The notes below the pieces were generated by a model. That model saw only the letters and a list, made by a program, of their open reading frames with translations, made no database searches and was not told where the DNA came from. The position numbers and the translations under genes are program-made. This document shows, piece by piece, positions 1 to 10,600 of a DNA stretch of 64,000 nt. The stretch comes from Fratercula arctica (taxonomy: Eukaryota; Chordata; Aves; Charadriiformes; Alcidae), in the NCBI GenBank assembly GCA_947846985.1, contig CANTUZ010000001.1, positions 116,267,757-116,331,756 of the forward strand. Direction: 5' to 3'. Position 1 is the first letter of the stretch. The number at the start of each line of letters is the position of its first letter.

Positions 1-3000
1 CACAGTTCTGTCAAAGTATGTTATGATTAGTTGAGTAAGGAATTGAGAGTAATTCATACATATTGCAGCTGGAGTCAATTCTTCATTAGAACAAAGCTCA
101 TAATTTTAGCAAGTACACCTACTGTCAGAATTCAGCCTCCAAATATAATGAACATCATGTCAGAATGCTAATCAGCAAAATAAATCTAAAAGGAAAAGTC
201 TCTCTCAAGTCTAAGCCCATGATGATTTCAAAGGGAGTAGAAGGTGAAAGGAACTGAAACAATAAATGTTATACTAATAGGGTTTTGCTCTTTTTTATTT
301 GAGCTCTGAAAGCATTAAAAAAAAAAAAAAACAAACCAACCACCACAACTTTGCAGCCTGAACTCACAGCTAGGAAAGTTCTTGGTAGCTGACAACAAAA
401 ACAATGCAATCTTCTTTATCACCATCCCACAAAATAGATAAGTTTATGTATTATACAGAGGAATTCATAACCAAAGTTCAGAGTTTTAAATCGCTTTAAA
501 ATGTTAGATAAAGGGAGTCTGGAGTAGAATTTACAAATGCAGAAGCCAGTGGCCTTGACAGCAATTTATTCATGTCCCACTTTTGGTAGGTTCTGTGCTC
601 TTTTTCGATAAAGTGCAACCAGGCATCTGCAGGACTTTTAACTTTGCGTTGCAATTGCTGTGAGACCTTAGCTGGTCGTTAGAGCAGGAACTCTCAGCTA
701 GCAAGTCTGGATTCAGCTCCTGACTTGGGAACAGTTTTAGTATGCAGCCTTGAAGGAGATGCTGTAATTACAGATGAGGTGGCAATCTGGAGATAGTATT
801 TTATTTTCTATCTTGCCGAAGTAATCCAAGAATTAATTAAAGTCTGCAAAACACTAGGAGATCCTGAGGCTGAATATCCTATGGAAGTACTAATGATTTA
901 TCTCATCTCTTATTGACCACATGCACAGTTAGATATTTTTCCAGAAAAGACTAATCTTGTCATAATAACAAATTTGAGCTTCATGTCATGGCTTTTAGTA
1001 TAGAACAAAACTAGCTGTAATTGATATCAGTTTCCTGCAATCATTTTCTTGATTCTTCTCCTTGTGTTAAATAATGTATGTAAATTTATCCCCTATATTT
1101 ATGAAAAATTATTTGCTCAGTACTCTTCCAATTTCTATTGTTGGATTTTATTTCTTTAGAATTAACTGGTTAGTGGACTTAGACATGCATTTCGTCTCTC
1201 ATAGTAAAGCATTTCCAATATGCCAGAAGGTAGGGTCACAAAAACTGTCTGGAGGCTAATCTGTTCAAATGTCAGTAGAGTGAAATAAAAAAAAAAAACA
1301 ACCAACACTTCTTACGTGACAGTGACAGCAAACCATAATAAACAAGGAATGATACAGTGATGGCAGTAGCATCTGTCATTTTTATGACCTATAGACATAC
1401 AAGTTGAAAATTTTGCATCTGGCAAATGACTCTGGTTTGGTGTACCTACTGTTACAGTACTGACATCTCTAGACCCACAGATGGCTACCCGGATGAACTG
1501 GGAAAACTGAGAAAAAAATGTGTCTATAAACTATGGGTGCTATTTATGACACTGAATTTGCCACTGGACTATACTAAATGCTGTTTGAACACATATGATC
1601 TTATTGCCAGTACAGCGTGATTTCTGGTCTTACAGAGAATGTTTTCTAAAAGAATTGAAAACCAAAGCATTTGTCTTACATGTTATCTTCAGTAACACCA
1701 CCACTCCCTCCTTCAAAAAGACAGCTCATCTTTTCAGAAAACTTACATCTAAACCCACATCCCTGTCGATGGCCAGTGTCTTTCTATATGTGGTCTTTTT
1801 GAAGTATACTGAGGTCAAAGGAAAGAAGCTATCTCTGTATGTAACCCAGAAAACTGGATCACAATCTTTCCTTACAGGAGTGACATAGAAAGAACACCCT
1901 TTCGAGCAGCGTGTCTTAATCTTGCAAAGTCTCTTTTGTATGCTAATCCAATCTATGGAAGACAGTATGACTTTTAGTTACATATTGCTTTCATTCCATA
2001 ATTTCAATGCATCTCTGGAACTCCAGGAACATTGACTATGTCTTAAAAGAGAAAACGAAGAAAGAAAAAAAATTGGTGCAACTGTTTTGTTTATCAAAAC
2101 TAGGATCTGTGGGCTAAACCCCATTTTATCTTGGAAGTGATCTGTGTGAATACTGAAGTTTGAGGTGCACGTTTCCATGACTGTTAGACAAAAAAGTTAA
2201 AGCTGTGGTCCAAAAGAACCATAAATGGATCAATTCACATGGTGAACACATTAATATGCTGAAGGCAAGTCACAAATGGTCACGTCCCTTCTAAATGTAA
2301 TTCTCTTAATGGGTGAACAGAAACCACCTGCAATTTCCTGCACAATTTCTGTTCTCTGACTGTCTGCTACACTGCTATCCTCCTCCTCAGCTTTATACAG
2401 TTACAATGTCTTGATTTTTAGCTGGAGATATTAGATATTTTACTTTCATTCATGATTCCAATGTAGCAAGGACAACTTTGGAGAAAGGATCAATCACCGA
2501 TTCACAATGGCAAGAAGTTCCTTGTCTGTGTGATGGAACAACATTCGATCTTGACTGAAGGATGGTAATGCATGCAGCACTTCAAATGAGTAATTTTTGT
2601 ACGGAATAGTTATTAGACAGTTTTTGTTCGTATCTGAGGAGCCAAAGCTTCTGCTTTTTTATCTTTGCTAGTGAAAGGCTTAGGCCAGTCTTTCCACTTT
2701 ATGTTTAAGAGGATAACAAATTTTTACGGTCTTCTCTAAAAGAAAGTAATAACTTGAGGCATGTGTGGATAAAAGGATATTGAAGCAGAGCTGACAATTT
2801 CTTTCACTCAAAACCCCTTTGACTGAGAACTTCTCTATTCTACTGACAAACAACAGTTTTTCTCAAAAAGTACTTATATTTCACTGGTCTGCTCTGAAAA
2901 AAATGAAAGCGCAGAAATGTTCTGTCAACACAAGACGTTCATTTCAGAAAGGCTCCAGAGCTGTAATATGGGGACTTCTGCTCTTCTTCAATCTAGGATC

Positions 3001-4085
3001 TCCAGGTAGAAGCCACTTGCTGTTGTGCACTGCTGCTTCCTATCACTAAGGAGAAGTCTGACGCGCGATTCCCATTTTCCCCTGTGAACTGGGATTAGTG
3101 TCATCCAAAGCCCTGCTCACATTGAACATCACAGCAGCATTTCTAAATCAAAATACAGTCATTTCTGATTTCTCACTGAATTTTGCAACAGAGTAAGCCC
3201 GTGGGTTTACTGTTTCTTCTGTGGATGATAGAAAAACACATTGTTCTCTTGAAATTTTTTCACATGAAAAACAATTTAACAGTTCTTATTCCATGGATTG
3301 CTTCTGCTTTGTTTTTATAAATACAAAGGTAGAAAAGAACAAGCTTAGTGGTGTTTTTGATGGGTTTTGAACTTGCTGTCTGAAGCGATATAGCCTTTAT
3401 TCTTTTTTTTTTTTTTTTTTGCCTTGCCATATCTCAAAATAATGACAACAAATTGTAAAGCTGGGTACCATTAGGTATTTGAGGCAGCCCACTTTAGTGA
3501 GTCAGTATTTACTTTTAAAAGACAACACAGGTGTCAGAAAACATAGAGATTTGTACCAGCCCTCAAAGTTTTTCCTGAGTTCAGGGGATAATAACAGATT
3601 TTATTTTTTTTTAATCTGCTTACTGTAGCAGTTGAGTGTAAAATTAGGTAACTTCATACAGTCTGATTAGCAGCCTAGGAATAAAAAGGTGATGTTTGCA
3701 CAGCCATGTGGGAAGTGCAAGGCTCAGTGGCTATCGGTTAATCTTCTCCAAAGGAAGGAGTTCAGACTCATACGTAACCAGTATTTGAAATACAGTAAGC
3801 CATTGTCACACATACAACAAATTTGGTTGGGAATTATGTCTTAGTGAACTATTGCCAGTCCACTCTAGGGTTATGGTTACAACTGTTCCATCATTATACC
3901 CGCTGGGATTTTACTAGCAACAGCACACACCAGTCTGTGGAAGGCTCTGCTGTGTTACAGCAATGCCCGCTTGTTTCCTTGGACTGAGATCCAAAACCTC
4001 TAAAATATTACAGTAAGGTGCAGCAGCTCAAGATTGCAGCGTGCATGTTAACGACGCAAGAGATGATGTTTTTTTTTTAATAACG
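1..4085. other. AT-rich non-coding stretch
   Basis: No gene is supported here. The sequence is AT-rich with scattered homopolymers, including an A15 run at 317-331, an A12 run near 1288 and a T18 run at 3403-3420. Open frames are all under 100 codons, lack a coding look and match no family I know. A minus-strand splice pair around 1450-1506 (acceptor with a T-rich tract, donor gtaggt) encloses 19 open codons, but that is well within chance. Likely intergenic or intronic. Confidence 0.6.
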
Positions 4086-4812
4086 GAGACATGTCAAAGA
4101 AGAAGCCCCCTGCCCAGCTCAATTTTCTCAGCATAAATGACTCGTTTTTTGGCAGTGTGCTGCACCACCACGAGCGCCACAGAGGGCCGTACACCAGGCC
4201 CGGTGCTGAGACCCCTGCTCTCCTGCAGCGGGAACACGCATCCTCCCTCGGCAGGGCCCTGAGCGGCCGGTCCTGGGGGCTCGGGGAACACTCCTGACCA
4301 TGGCACCCTGGATGCAATTAGCAACTGCTCAGGCGCGGCCCAGTCTGTCTGGCCTGGCAGGAGGCAGGGCAGTGAGTAGGGCACCGAGGGGCGGCGGTGG
4401 AGGAGGGCTGCGCCCGGGAACGTGTTCTGGAGGGGGGTGACAGGCCACATACCCCACGAGCGACTTCCCTGCAATGGACGTAGCAAAAGCTGATGCTTTT
4501 TTGCCCACTCAGGAGGGCGTGGGGACACACTCACAAAGACTTAAAAACATCAGCAGTGCTGGGCTCACCTCTCCCTTCCTCACGGCCCTGAGGGGCGTTC
4601 GCTGTCAGCCAAAACCGCCTCCCCCACTCTCCACCTCCGTGCTCCTCGGTAAGTTTTACACCGGGTAGCGCCTGCTTTTCTTGTCCCCGTTGCATGGCGG
4701 GGGCTGCCTTGGAGCAGCTGACAAACGGAGGGGAAAGGGTGGCCTCAGCGCCTGGCTGCCGGCTGCTGTCCCTGAGTGTATGTGGGAGAAGCTTCTAGGA
4801 GGGCCGGGCGGA

Positions 4813-4829
4813 GGAGGCGGGAGGCGGGA
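4813..4829 (+). promoter_or_regulatory. Tandem GC boxes (Sp1/KLF-type)
   Basis: Adjacent gaggcggg-type units lie directly upstream of the kappaB-like pair inside the GC-rich block. GC boxes of this form bind Sp1/KLF factors in CpG-island promoters. This is motif evidence only. Confidence 0.4.
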
Positions 4830-4851
4830 GCTTCCCTCAGGGAGCTTCCCT
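4826..4851. promoter_or_regulatory. Pair of kappaB-like sites
   Basis: Two identical 12-bp units, gggagcttccct, occupy 4826-4837 and 4840-4851, with a 14-bp start-to-start spacing. Each contains a full match to the NF-kappaB consensus GGGRNNYYCC and is nearly palindromic. They sit beside GC boxes in the only CpG-island-like block. An NF-kappaB role is inferred from the motif. The pair could also be a short tandem duplication with no function. Confidence 0.35.
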
Positions 4852-4913
4852 GCATGAGGTTTCTTGGCTGTGGCAGGTGCCCTTTGTGGGCTCCGTGCCT
4901 GCGGGCAGCTCCT

Positions 4914-4919
4914 CACGTG
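4914..4919. promoter_or_regulatory. CACGTG E-box
   Basis: A perfect canonical E-box, the type bound by USF/MYC/MAX-class bHLH-ZIP factors, lies in the GC-rich block. A single six-base motif is weak alone. Its position between the GC boxes and the two splice donors makes it slightly more interesting. Confidence 0.25.
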
Positions 4920-5087
4920 TGGCTGCGGCGGTTCCTCAAGCCTCCATGTGGCTGAATTCTGATTTTTGAGTGTTTACGTGAGATGTCCATCCGAAGGCAG
5001 TCAGCCGTGTGGGTTCGGTGGGCGTGAGGTAAGGCTCCGGCTCGGGCGTCTGCGGGGGGGTGGCTGCAGCTTCTAATTGCTTCTTAG

Positions 5088-5203
5088 TGCTTTAGGATGT
5101 GTGGCAGTAACCTTTTTTGTGCTGGCGATAGTTTACACGCATTATGCATTGAAATTAATTTTCAGTAATTACTTTCTAACTCAGAAACGAGCACAGCAAG
5201 GAG
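5088..5203 (+). other. Candidate exon at CpG-island edge, hydrophobic open frame
   Basis: The stretch ends at a perfect consensus donor (GAG|gtgagt at 5204) and can begin after ttgcttcttag at 5087. One frame is open throughout. It encodes about 38 residues with a strongly hydrophobic core (VAVTFFVLAIVY), then basic residues (QKR), like a membrane segment or signal anchor. There is no ATG near the start in this frame, so if coding it would be an internal exon or use a non-AUG start. Alternatively 5028 and 5203 are alternative ends of a non-coding first exon; the 59-nt gap between the two donors and the acceptor is too short for a normal intron. I do not recognise the peptide. Confidence 0.2.
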
Positions 5204-6940
5204 GTGAGTTTTGCAGAGGGGCTGTGCTAGGCCCTTGGGTGGATCGAGGCCCTGAAGAGGGGCTAAGAAGAGCTCTCTGAGATTTCACTGGAATGCTCGA
5301 TCTGGTCTTTTTCCACTTTTTTCCAAACAATACTTTAATGCCAGTGTAATTGACAAAACTACAAAGGACAAGGAAATAGATTTACAGTCCAGAGCAGATG
5401 AAGTGACATTACTGACAGACCGTGTCCTGCCAGAACTCTGGGGAGTTCGTACTGAGCTGTCTTTAATGTGAGGCCCTTATGGCTGTAGCAAAACCTCGTA
5501 TATATTTTATTTTTCTCCGACCTATTTAGTGAAAACATGCAAGACACTAGAGTAAATCAGTGTAAAAATACTAGATGGAGTCACCACAACTTAAAGACAC
5601 TTCACTGCTAGCTTATTAAAAATGACATACCGTAAGCCTTGCAGTTTCTAGTGCCAGTCTTGTTGGGACACTGTATTATAAAAACTGTTTTCCTCATGGT
5701 TTGTGATATCTTGAAAGTCACTCTATAATATGGAAAGTTAAGAAATTATCTGTGTTTATGCTGCAGAACTTGGAACTGAATTTTAGTTAATCATATTCCG
5801 ATTTATGTGTTCATAGAGTTGAAGAGTTGCATATATGGGTGTGTATATATGGGAGGGGGCACATCTGGTGCCTCCGACTTGATTATCTATAAAGTTTAAG
5901 TGGGAAGCAATGGTAGCAGCAGCCATGGGTGTCACAGGGGAGTGACCCTTGTATAACGTTGTTCACAACTGAAATTACGATCCAGAATGGATGAAGGCAC
6001 TAGGGGGTGAAAGCAGGTTTCCAGCCAACGCTCCTGTGTGTCAAGCACAGTGACACATTTCAGTGTCACATTTCTGTCTTCCAGGAAGCACTGATTGTTA
6101 TGGAAGTGAATAGGCCAAAGGTAAATAGTGTCGTCACTTTCTCACTGTATTCTGTTGATATTCAAGGGAAAGGTAGCAATTAATATTTAAAATATATATC
6201 ATATTATTGCAAAACAATGGCTTCTTAAGGAGTCAGTTTCTGAATATATGCTTTTGTACAGATAAATGGAAAAATACTGTTACTGAAAGCCTCCAAAGCT
6301 GCAGTATTGCCGGCCCTGTGGACTCAAATAAACCAGAGAGTTGATCTAGCAGAGTCCTAGCAGGTGAAACTGTGGGTGCAGAAAAGCCTGTTTCTCCTAT
6401 GACTCCCTTTTTTCTAGTTTTAACACTTCAAGTATTAGAAGATTTCAGTGCCATAGGAAACACTGCCATTCAACACTCTAAAAATGGCCTAGTTTTGCCA
6501 GCATGGCTTTTCCTGAGGTCCACATAAAAGTGAATAAAATCTGCATTTGCTTATGTGACTTAATCGTATTCCCACCAATCAGAGGGCATGAAAAAGAGAA
6601 ATGCAGGTGGCTTATAATTAGTGGTGGCAATAAGGCCCATATGCATATAGACGTTATTTAGATACATGGTGTCCTAAGCATTGGTTGTATGAGGATTTTC
6701 CTCATTATGGACCAGCTATTGTTGTTCCTGCACTGGAAGCTTGCAGTTAAAAATTGACTTCAGATTTCAGAATGGGTGTAGGTGCTCAAGCATACAAGAG
6801 AGGCTACAAGGCAATAGAAGGGGTGGCCTTGTTTTCAGGAACTGAACTGAGCTTCCTTTGTGTAAACAGGCACATAAAATTAAAACCATTAAAAATGGAA
6901 TAAAAAAATTATTCCATTTTCCTTTCTCGGATTGACTTAC
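5204..6940. other. Non-coding stretch
   Basis: AT-rich sequence without supportable genes. A small perfect hairpin (GTGACAC at 6050-6056, GTGTCAC at 6063-6069, six-base loop) is the only local structure noted. If the CpG island drives a plus-strand transcript, this is the start of its first intron. Confidence 0.5.
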
Positions 6941-7117
6941 CTTTGGCTGGTGCCTGGCAGCTTCCCAAAAAACCTCTGCATTTTGCCTCACTGTTCTTGG
7001 CTTGGGCAGTGCAAAACTGATACCTACAATCAAATTATCATCAAAAGTGACAGTGTTCTTGCTAATGCCTAGAATGTTTTTTTGAAATTCTTGTTGCTCA
7101 GATTTGGTTTTAAAAGG
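6941..7117 (-). CDS. Candidate internal coding exon, unidentified protein
   Basis: On the minus strand a 177-nt segment is open in one frame for 59 codons, phase 0 at both ends. It is preceded by a T-rich tract and gtggcag acceptor (complement of 7118-7120) and followed by a full consensus donor AAG|gtaagt (complement of 6935-6940). The peptide is mixed and hydrophilic, with segments such as KTKSEQQEFQ, VTFDDNLIVG and ALPKPRTV, unlike the low-complexity peptides of chance frames here. It joins in frame to the candidate exon at 7482-7542 across a 364-nt intron. I do not recognise the family. The open frame continues past the donor to 6767, but that tail looks intronic. If real, it belongs to a minus-strand multi-exon gene that extends beyond what I can assemble. 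Confidence 0.35.
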
Positions 7118-7481
7118 CTGCCACATTACAGACAGGTCAAAAAAATGCCAAAAACTGGCTCTTAGGCCCTGTTTTCACTCAGCTAAATTCAAGGTGGCAG
7201 CGATTCTAGTTAGTCATTTTGTGCATATGCTGTACTCTAGGCTCTTGTGGTAGAACAGGATCTCAAAGGTATGCGTTAGAGAATAGGAAAAATAAATACC
7301 AACAGGGAATTAAAAAATAAATAATGTTCCTGCTAATCTAAGATGACAGTGTTTTACAAAAGAATCTGGCATCAAAAGGAGGGAACAAGCACTGCGGGGA
7401 GCTCCCTTTTTTTAGAACTCACAGATTACAGCCCAGAACAGCACATGAGAAACTTGTGAGTAATACCCGTTGTATGCTTAC

Positions 7482-7542
7482 TGGCATCTGGATGGCTGCC
7501 AACATCTTCATTTCAATAATTGCGCTTTCAGTGATTGCTGTA
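7482..7542 (-). CDS. Candidate internal coding exon upstream of 6941-7117
   Basis: A 61-nt minus-strand segment lies between an acceptor with a pyrimidine tract (ctgtttcttgtatag, ending at the complement of 7543) and a donor CCA|gtaagc at the complement of 7476-7481. One leading base completes a codon, then 20 codons are open (including ITESAIIEMKMLAAIQMP), ending in phase 0. The next candidate exon (6941-7117) starts in phase 0, so the two splice in frame. The peptide has a short amphipathic helical look. The family is unknown. Taken alone this exon would be chance-level; the phase match with its neighbour is what makes it worth listing. Confidence 0.3.
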
Positions 7543-7594
7543 CTATACAAGAAACAGATCCTGGGGACACTGAGAGGGAAGCTTTTTTTTTGCC

Positions 7595-7616
7595 TTTTTT
7601 TTTTTTTTTTTTTTTT
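7595..7616. repeat. Poly-T tract (T22)
   Basis: A run of 22 T, preceded by a shorter T9 run (7583-7591). It could be a simple repeat or the A-tail of an old minus-strand retrocopy, but no recognisable element body is next to it. Confidence 0.8.
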
Positions 7617-10600
7617 AGGCAGGTATAAATGACTAAGTGTTGTACCAAGAAAGATAATACAATTTAGGACTTAATCCCAGGAATGCTAGTGGGATCTGGA
7701 TTAGTATTATACAATGAAATGAATGCAAGCAACCAACCTTAACTGTTGACTCAAATATTTAAATTTGCTTGCTTAAACATTTATTCATTTTAGGATTTCA
7801 TGAATGGCCAGGAAATGGGAATTTTACTAGAAAGATCTGCTTTCAACATATGGTAGTGTGTTGGTTTTGGTGTAGTTAAGTTTTTGTAGTAAACTTTATG
7901 TCAGTAAACTATTGGTGTGCAAAGCAGCTCTACTCATGTTTATTATACCTCTTTTTTTTTTTTTTTTTTTCCCTCACTGAATGTGTCACATAGCCAGTTA
8001 CTCATGGAAATCAATTTTTAAATACCTGTGCACCTCTGTTCTCAGAAGTAGGTTATGTTTGTTCATCCAGTTAGGAAATGGAAAAACACCAGATTATCTT
8101 TTTTTTTGTATTATTTTTATTTTGAACACAGCTCAGCAATCCTCTGAATATTGGCAGCTGAGCGCTATGTAGGGAAATGCTGCAAGGAGATTTGGATACA
8201 TTTGAATAATGCAATTCCATTCACAGTATTCTAGGAACATGATGAAAAGAGAGAGGCTCAGTTTGTCATTGGTGGCAAATTATTCGTTCAACTTTAACAA
8301 GCATACAGCACCTGCTGTACTTTGCATGCTGCTAACCCTGTTCTTCAGTGACGTCCTCTAAAAGTGACATGTACTGGGGAGTCTCCATCCTTACTCAGCA
8401 TGCATGCTAGATCATCAGAAGTGTTTTCCCATAGCTGCAGGCCATATCATCCTTCCCTATTTTATCCTCAGTTCAATTAAGACATTATATGCTTTTCCTC
8501 CTCACTGCTCTCCTTTTATCTCCCCTTCTTTTATTTCTAAGGTACTGTTTTTCTTCCCTGTACTAGAGTTGCTGCTGAATACTGATAAGGTTAAATTTGC
8601 TGTAAATTACTGGAGAAATAGGCTAGCTCTTTGGTGTCTGGTATCTTGCAAACATCAAACCTTTCATGTTCAGAAGGTTCCAAGAATGATGTGAGTTTTC
8701 AACCTTTATTTTTCACGAGGTTTAAACCCAAATGCTTTTTTTTTTAACTGCTTTCATACTTTGCCATTTGCAGTTTCCCGGTAAAGACGCAATGCAAAAT
8801 AAAGTAAAATTATATTAGCCCTCTTAAGGCCTGTATTAATTATGAAGGGTTAGAAAACCAGAAAAGTTAGGCTGGCACAACAGAGAGGTTCCTGCTTTAT
8901 GGTACTAGTAGAGTTCAGGTTGGTTGATTTGATGTTTTTTTTTTGTTTTGTTTTGTTCCTCTGGTTTTTGATCTTCAGTTTTGACTTTCAAATCTTTTGT
9001 CCCTTGTGCTGGCATTTCTGCTCAGTTTCTTAGCTTTCGGTTTTTTTGTGGTGTTTTTTTTTTTAGCATTTTTAATTGAAATAGAGTGAAAGTGGAAGAC
9101 GAACTTCTGAGTTTACAGTGATTGAGGTGTTTCAACATAAAAAAAGGAAAACTGTGATTCACCTCTGCTGTCAAAAAACCCCCTGTTGTTAAGAAATTAA
9201 TTCAAGAGATCAGGCTAAGTCTTGAAGCCTGACAGGCCAGATGAAGTGACTGAATCAGTCTGCATGCTGTTACCCGCAGTTGTTCAGAACACATTCTTCC
9301 TTTTTTTTGAAAGTCCCCTTTTTTTCTGACTCAATAGTTGCCAGCCTTAGCTAGCCAGTAATTTAATTTATAGGTTTGTGCCTGAGTTAAGATCCTAGTT
9401 GGATAATACACAGAAGGAATCTTAGAGAAACTCCCAGATGCTAATATGATCAGAGTAAATATATTTTTCCCTTTTTATGTTTAATCATTAATTTATTGTT
9501 CTCTTTCTAAATACGTGCAGTTTTTTCTAGAGGCTATTTTAATGTGTGCATAATCTGCAGAATAACCTTCCTGATGGAGAGTGAACTACATTGCTTCTTA
9601 TTAGAGGGGAACTACATGGAGCATTTATAAACACACTATGGAAAAAAAACCCTTTGCTTTAATAGAGTACAGGCAAAATGACCTTTTCTTTCTTGGAGTT
9701 TTGAGCTTGGGCTCACACCAGGGGAAACGCTTGTTTATGTATTTGTATTATAGAGCTAGTGATACTGTTAGTTCTTACAATCTCTGTTAATGACACCGTC
9801 CTAAAATTTTTATATGATACCAACATAATAAATTAAATTTAAGGGTTTTTTTAATATTTATATTGGAAATCTCACTAAAAGGCAAAGAGATTATCAGGTT
9901 TTTTATACTTGGCAGAGCAGCTGAGAGTAGTGATGAACTTGTTTGCCTTTGCCCTTTGAAACAAATTTTCCAATTCATGTTTTCTGCGTGACTCCTATTT
10001 GTAATAGGCCAAGCCTCAAACTTCAGATCAGAATGTATTGGAGCATTAAGGTTGCTTACATCTAGGTTGTTTGTTATGTGTGTGTGTTTTGTTTTTTGTT
10101 TTGGGTTTTTGTTTTGGTTTTTTTTTTTTTTTAATAATTCAAGAGCATTTTATAGTGGGGGAGGATTATATGATGATTGCCTCGTACTTCAGGGACAAGG
10201 GGTGTATTCGATGTGCTTGTTAATTTGATTATAAACCTGTTTGCTTGATTTGGTTTGGATTTTTTTTGCGAATTCAGCCTATCAGTTAGAAATTAATTTT
10301 CAGAGCAACATAAGGTAAATCCAGTTATAGCAATGACAGGAATATGAGAAGTCTCTGCAGGTACTCTATACTTCCTAACTAAGCTACAAAACTGTACAAA
10401 TTTGGTGGAAATTATTGTTTAAAAAAACTTAGAAAATATCGTTACAAATTTTATCAAACCATCAATAATGTTCACATAATCTTTTTGAGAGATCAGTATG
10501 TTTCAGAGCATGAAATCTTGGGGAAGCTTGTCCTGGATGATTTGCTCAGTTTACTTTCATTTTCTGATTCATTCTGCCAGACAGCATTTGTCTGTTTCTA

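Larger units (their letters stand above)
4090..5060. promoter_or_regulatory. CpG-island-like GC-rich block, candidate promoter
   Basis: This is the only long GC-rich block in the window. It is rich in CpG, and GC content drops abruptly on both sides. It contains GC boxes (gaggggcggcggtgg near 4385; adjacent gaggcggg units at 4813-4829), a perfect CACGTG E-box at 4914-4919 and two kappaB-like sites at 4826-4851. Several short open frames on both strands overlap here, as expected in GC-rich DNA, and none resembles a known protein. Two consensus donors (gtaagg at 5029, gtgagt at 5204) sit on the right edge, which suggests transcription toward the plus strand from this island. Direction and start site are inferred. 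It could also be a bidirectional or a minus-strand promoter. Confidence 0.55.

Noticed and set aside
4094..4534. 146-codon minus-strand frame in the CpG island
   Set aside because: GC-rich DNA has few stops. Overlapping frames are open on both strands, the peptide is Pro/Arg/Ser-rich without any domain, and the composition explains it.
6050..6069. Small perfect hairpin (7-bp stem, 6-base loop)
   Set aside because: A stem of seven pairs is expected many times in 64 kb and is too short for a microRNA precursor.
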